Assembly (NCBI GenBank): GCA_903858075.1
Contig: CAIOHI010000024.1
Location: 1 to 7,188, forward strand
DNA: 7,188 bases
Direction of reading: 5' to 3'
Source: an uncultured Actinomycetes bacterium
Lineage (GTDB): Bacteria; Actinomycetota; Acidimicrobiia; Acidimicrobiales; Ilumatobacteraceae
Shown one piece after another: positions 5,454 through 7,188 of this stretch (positions are counted from its first letter, which is position 1; the number at the start of each line of letters is the position of its first letter). The notes under the pieces were generated by a model, which had not been told where the DNA came from, searched no databases, and saw only the letters and a program-made list of their open reading frames with translations. A program made the position numbers and the translations under genes.

Positions 5454-6260
5454 GACCATCATTCCTGTTTTTTGGAATGAAACTGACATGCCAGCACCCG
5501 AGGTGAGGCCTGCATCAACAGTGATGTTTTGACCGGTGATGTAGCTGCCGCCTTCGCTGAACAAGAAGAGTGCAGTTTCCGCAATGTCGTTGGCATGTGC
5601 GGCACGGCCAAGTGGTGACATGCTGCCGATGCGCTCTGAAGCAGTCTTCAAGTCATTTGGGTCGCCAGCAATAACGTGAGCGGTCATGCCTGTAGGAATG
5701 GATCCTGGTGCAATGGAGTTGGCACGAATTTTGAATGCGGCAAGTTCAGATGCTGCACTGCGTGCCAAACCAATAACGCCTGCCTTAGCCATTGCGTATG
5801 CGTGTGGTCCGAGGCCACCTTGAACGCCAGCAACCGATGCGGTACCGATGATGCAACCGCCGTTGCCTGAAGCGATGATGCCGCGAGCGGCGTGCTTGAA
5901 GGTGAGGAATACTCCACGAACGAGAACAGCCATGGTCTTGTCGAAGTCGTCCATTGGGGTGTCGGCAATTGGGCCAACAACACCAACAATGCCAGCGTTA
6001 GCAAATGCGCTGTCGAGGCGACCAAATTTGGCGATGCCTGCGTCGACTGCTGCAGCAACGTCTGCTTCTTTACTGACGTCGCACTGAGCGAAAATAGCCT
6101 TGTCGCCAAGCGACTTGGCAACTGCCTCGCCACGCTCAACGCCGTAGTCGGCAATAATGACTTTTCCGCCTTCGGCAACAAGAAGACGAGCAGTGGCTTC
6201 ACCCAAACCGCTTGCGCCTCCTGTAATGAGAGCAACTTTTCCTTCGTAACGACCAGCCAT
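5445..6260 (-). CDS. Short-chain dehydrogenase/reductase (SDR), classical type, NAD-preferring
   Basis: This 271-residue classical SDR is of normal length and probably a soluble tetramer. The nucleotide-binding TGGASGLG starts at residue 13. Asp38 at the end of the second strand (KVIIADYG) favours NAD(H) over NADP(H). CDV (60-62) contacts adenine, and ANAG is at 87-90. The catalytic Ser142, Tyr155 and Lys159 (YAMAK) are present, as is the PG motif in NSIAPGSIPTGM. The end, SYITGQNITVDAG, is the standard SDR C-terminus. The usual helix-4 Asn of the catalytic tetrad is replaced: MAVLVRGVF has Leu113 where most members have Asn. It oxidises an alcohol or reduces a ketone; the substrate cannot be read from sequence. 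ATG 6260 is chosen because AGGGGG precedes it. A TTG at 6287 would add nine residues without support. It is divergent from a sugar-isomerase-like gene, so a polyol or sugar-derived substrate is possible. Confidence 0.93.
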   Translation of the reverse strand: MAGRYEGKVALITGGASGLGEATARLLVAEGGKVIIADYGVERGEAVAKSLGDKAIFAQCDVSKEADVAAAVDAGIAKFGRLDSAFANAGIVGVVGPIADTPMDDFDKTMAVLVRGVFLTFKHAARGIIASGNGGCIIGTASVAGVQGGLGPHAYAMAKAGVIGLARSAASELAAFKIRANSIAPGSIPTGMTAHVIAGDPNDLKTASERIGSMSPLGRAAHANDIAETALFLFSEGGSYITGQNITVDAGLTSGAGMSVSFQKTGMMVAR

Positions 6261-6264
6261 GGGT

Positions 6265-6270
6265 CCCCCT
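6265..6270 (-). promoter_or_regulatory. Ribosome binding site of the SDR gene
   Basis: Minus-strand AGGGGG is followed by four bases (ACCC) and then ATG 6260. It is the same five-G motif seen before the starts at 561 and 2509, and it fixes the start against the upstream in-frame TTG. Confidence 0.6.
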
Positions 6271-6289
6271 TCGCGTAGATGTTTCAATC

Positions 6290-6295
6290 ACTGTA
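6290..6295 (-). promoter_or_regulatory. Candidate -10 box for the SDR gene
   Basis: Minus-strand TACAGT fits TANNNT and would give a start near 6283 and a leader of about 22 bases. It sits in the small palindrome CACTGTAGTG (6289-6298). Plus-strand TAGTGT (6294-6299) overlaps it and could serve the divergent gene. No good -35 box is seen on either strand. Confidence 0.3.
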
Positions 6296-6317
6296 GTGTC
6301 GGGTCGGAAAAGGTGCA

Positions 6318-6328
6318 TCGTCAGACGA
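6318..6328. promoter_or_regulatory. Palindromic candidate operator between divergent genes
   Basis: TCGTCAGACGA is a perfect 11-base palindrome around a single central A. It has the GTCNGAC core and length of operators bound by FadR-type GntR regulators (E. coli FadR: TGGTC-N-GACCA). Lying between the SDR and TIM-barrel genes, it could control both. No regulator gene is present in the window. A second small inverted repeat, AGGTG/CACCT, adjoins it at 6328-6340. Confidence 0.35.
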
Positions 6329-6348
6329 GGTGCGCCACCTATTGGGGC

Positions 6349-6354
6349 AAGGGG
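6349..6354 (+). promoter_or_regulatory. Ribosome binding site of the TIM-barrel gene
   Basis: AAGGGG lies six bases before ATG 6361, a normal spacing, and selects this start over an in-frame GTG at 6313. Confidence 0.6.
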
Positions 6355-6360
6355 TTCAAC

Positions 6361-7188
6361 ATGGGTACAGACAATTCTTTAGTGGGTGCAGGTCGTATTG
6401 CAGGGGCAGGGAAACGGCAAACGATTCTTGCGTATTTCAGCATGCGTGGGGTCGAGTTTTCCGAGCGAGTAGCCGCAGCAGGTGCGGCAGGTTTCGATGG
6501 CATTGGCTTCAACGTGGCTGAATACCTGAAATTGCGAGCCGACGGAACAACCGATGCGCAACTTCAGGCCATTCTCGACAAGCACAATGTGCGTATTTTG
6601 GAGTTGGAAGCTCTGCGCCTTTTAGACGACGCGGCGGCAAAAGATTTTGAACATGTTGCACGCACCTTTGGCGCAGAACGAGTTCAGGTCATCTCTCCTT
6701 TTGGTCCCGATAAAGATATTGACCTCGCCAAGGCCTCGGCGTGGATCGGCGAAATTGCCAAGCGCACCGAAGAGGCAGGCATCAACTATGCAATTGAGTT
6801 TTTGCCGCCCACCAAAATTCCCGACATCGCCACTGCACAGCGTGTTGCCCAAGCAAGTGGGCAGAAAAATGTTGGGCTCTGCGTCGACACATGGCACGTA
6901 TTTCGTGGAGCTGGTCTGGCCTCGCTGGCCGATCTCGACTTCTCCATGGTGAAAAACGTGCAGGTAGATGACGGAACCATGAAGCCCCGGCTCGACGACT
7001 ACATCCAAGACTGCATTCACTACCGCGAATTGTTGGGGGCGGGGGAGTTCCCCTTGGTGGAGTTTTTCCGACGTACGCCGCCCACTGCGCCCATTAGCGT
7101 GGAAATCATCTCCGATACTCTCGACGGAATTCCGGCAATGGAGCGGGCAAAAGTGCAAGCCGAGTCGCTTGAGCGCACTTTGGCGTTA
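6361..7188 (+). CDS. Sugar phosphate isomerase/epimerase family protein, xylose-isomerase-like TIM barrel (3' end cut by window)
   Basis: The frame is open from ATG 6361 to the last base (276 codons, no stop). The protein belongs to the AP endonuclease family 2 / xylose-isomerase-like TIM-barrel superfamily. After an N-terminal strand (ILAYFSMRG), FSERVAAAGAAGFDGIGF (residues 34-51) is the typical first helix and second strand. The metal-site pattern is present: Glu146 in AIEFLPP, Asp176 and His179 in CVDTWH, Gln201 in VQVDDG where many members have His, and Glu234 in LVEFFR. Such enzymes isomerise or epimerise keto sugars or cyclitols using a divalent metal; relatives include IolE, IolI and hydroxypyruvate isomerase. 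The substrate is unknown. The last visible residues (AESLERTLAL) look like the usual final helix, so little is probably missing. It is divergently oriented from the SDR, a common pairing in sugar or inositol catabolism, which is suggestive only. Confidence 0.9.
   Translation, partial: MGTDNSLVGAGRIAGAGKRQTILAYFSMRGVEFSERVAAAGAAGFDGIGFNVAEYLKLRADGTTDAQLQAILDKHNVRILELEALRLLDDAAAKDFEHVARTFGAERVQVISPFGPDKDIDLAKASAWIGEIAKRTEEAGINYAIEFLPPTKIPDIATAQRVAQASGQKNVGLCVDTWHVFRGAGLASLADLDFSMVKNVQVDDGTMKPRLDDYIQDCIHYRELLGAGEFPLVEFFRRTPPTAPISVEIISDTLDGIPAMERAKVQAESLERTLAL

Noticed and set aside
5684..6235. 183-residue minus-strand frame overlapping the SDR gene
   Set aside because: It is a shifted frame of the SDR gene, with low-complexity Ser/Leu/Ala composition and no motif.
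6622..7158. 178-residue open frame on the minus strand
   Set aside because: It is antisense to the TIM-barrel gene, whose plus-strand frame carries clear family motifs; the minus-strand translation shows no recognisable domain.
1..7188. Mobile element, CRISPR array, toxin-antitoxin pair or defence system
   Set aside because: No transposase, integrase, regular spaced repeats, terminal inverted repeats with target duplications, or defence-type domains were seen on either strand.

Overview
The window looks like ordinary chromosomal DNA from a high-to-middle G+C actinobacterium. An Acidimicrobiia-like lineage is my best guess, from the methylmalonyl-CoA mutase type, the codon use and the gene set, but no marker gene here proves it. 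Genes are densely packed. I see no rRNA, tRNA, CRISPR array, insertion sequence or prophage gene, and no gene-free stretch longer than 100 bases. Seven coding regions are supported. Two are cut by the window edges: the first lacks its 5' end and the last lacks its stop.

Layout. (1) Bases 2-2021, plus strand: the end of a methylmalonyl-CoA-mutase-family large subunit, then an APH-fold phosphotransferase, then a small helical protein placed directly after it. The last two resemble the LvaA/LvaB arrangement (hydroxyacyl-CoA kinase plus small partner) known from levulinate catabolism. This gives a plausible acyl-CoA module feeding propionyl-CoA into the mutase. (2) Bases 2018-2509, minus strand: a SnoaL/NTF2-like protein, convergent with the small protein and sharing the four bases TTAA with it. 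(3) Bases 2565-5417, plus strand: a lipoprotein resembling ABC-transporter substrate-binding proteins, followed after 3 bases by glucose-6-phosphate isomerase (pgi). An intrinsic-terminator-like hairpin lies inside the last codons of pgi. (4) Bases 5445-6260, minus strand: a classical short-chain dehydrogenase whose usual catalytic Asn position is Leu. (5) Bases 6361-7188, plus strand: a xylose-isomerase-like TIM-barrel protein (sugar phosphate isomerase/epimerase family), divergent from the dehydrogenase across a 100-base region holding an 11-base palindrome of FadR/GntR-like symmetry.

How the genes work together: the first block points to CoA-linked short-chain acid metabolism. pgi, the dehydrogenase and the TIM-barrel protein point to carbohydrate or polyol metabolism. 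Strand changes suggest at least five transcription units. I did not find convincing evidence of a defence, mobile or wholly novel system. The most interesting item is the kinase plus small-protein pair beside the mutase.
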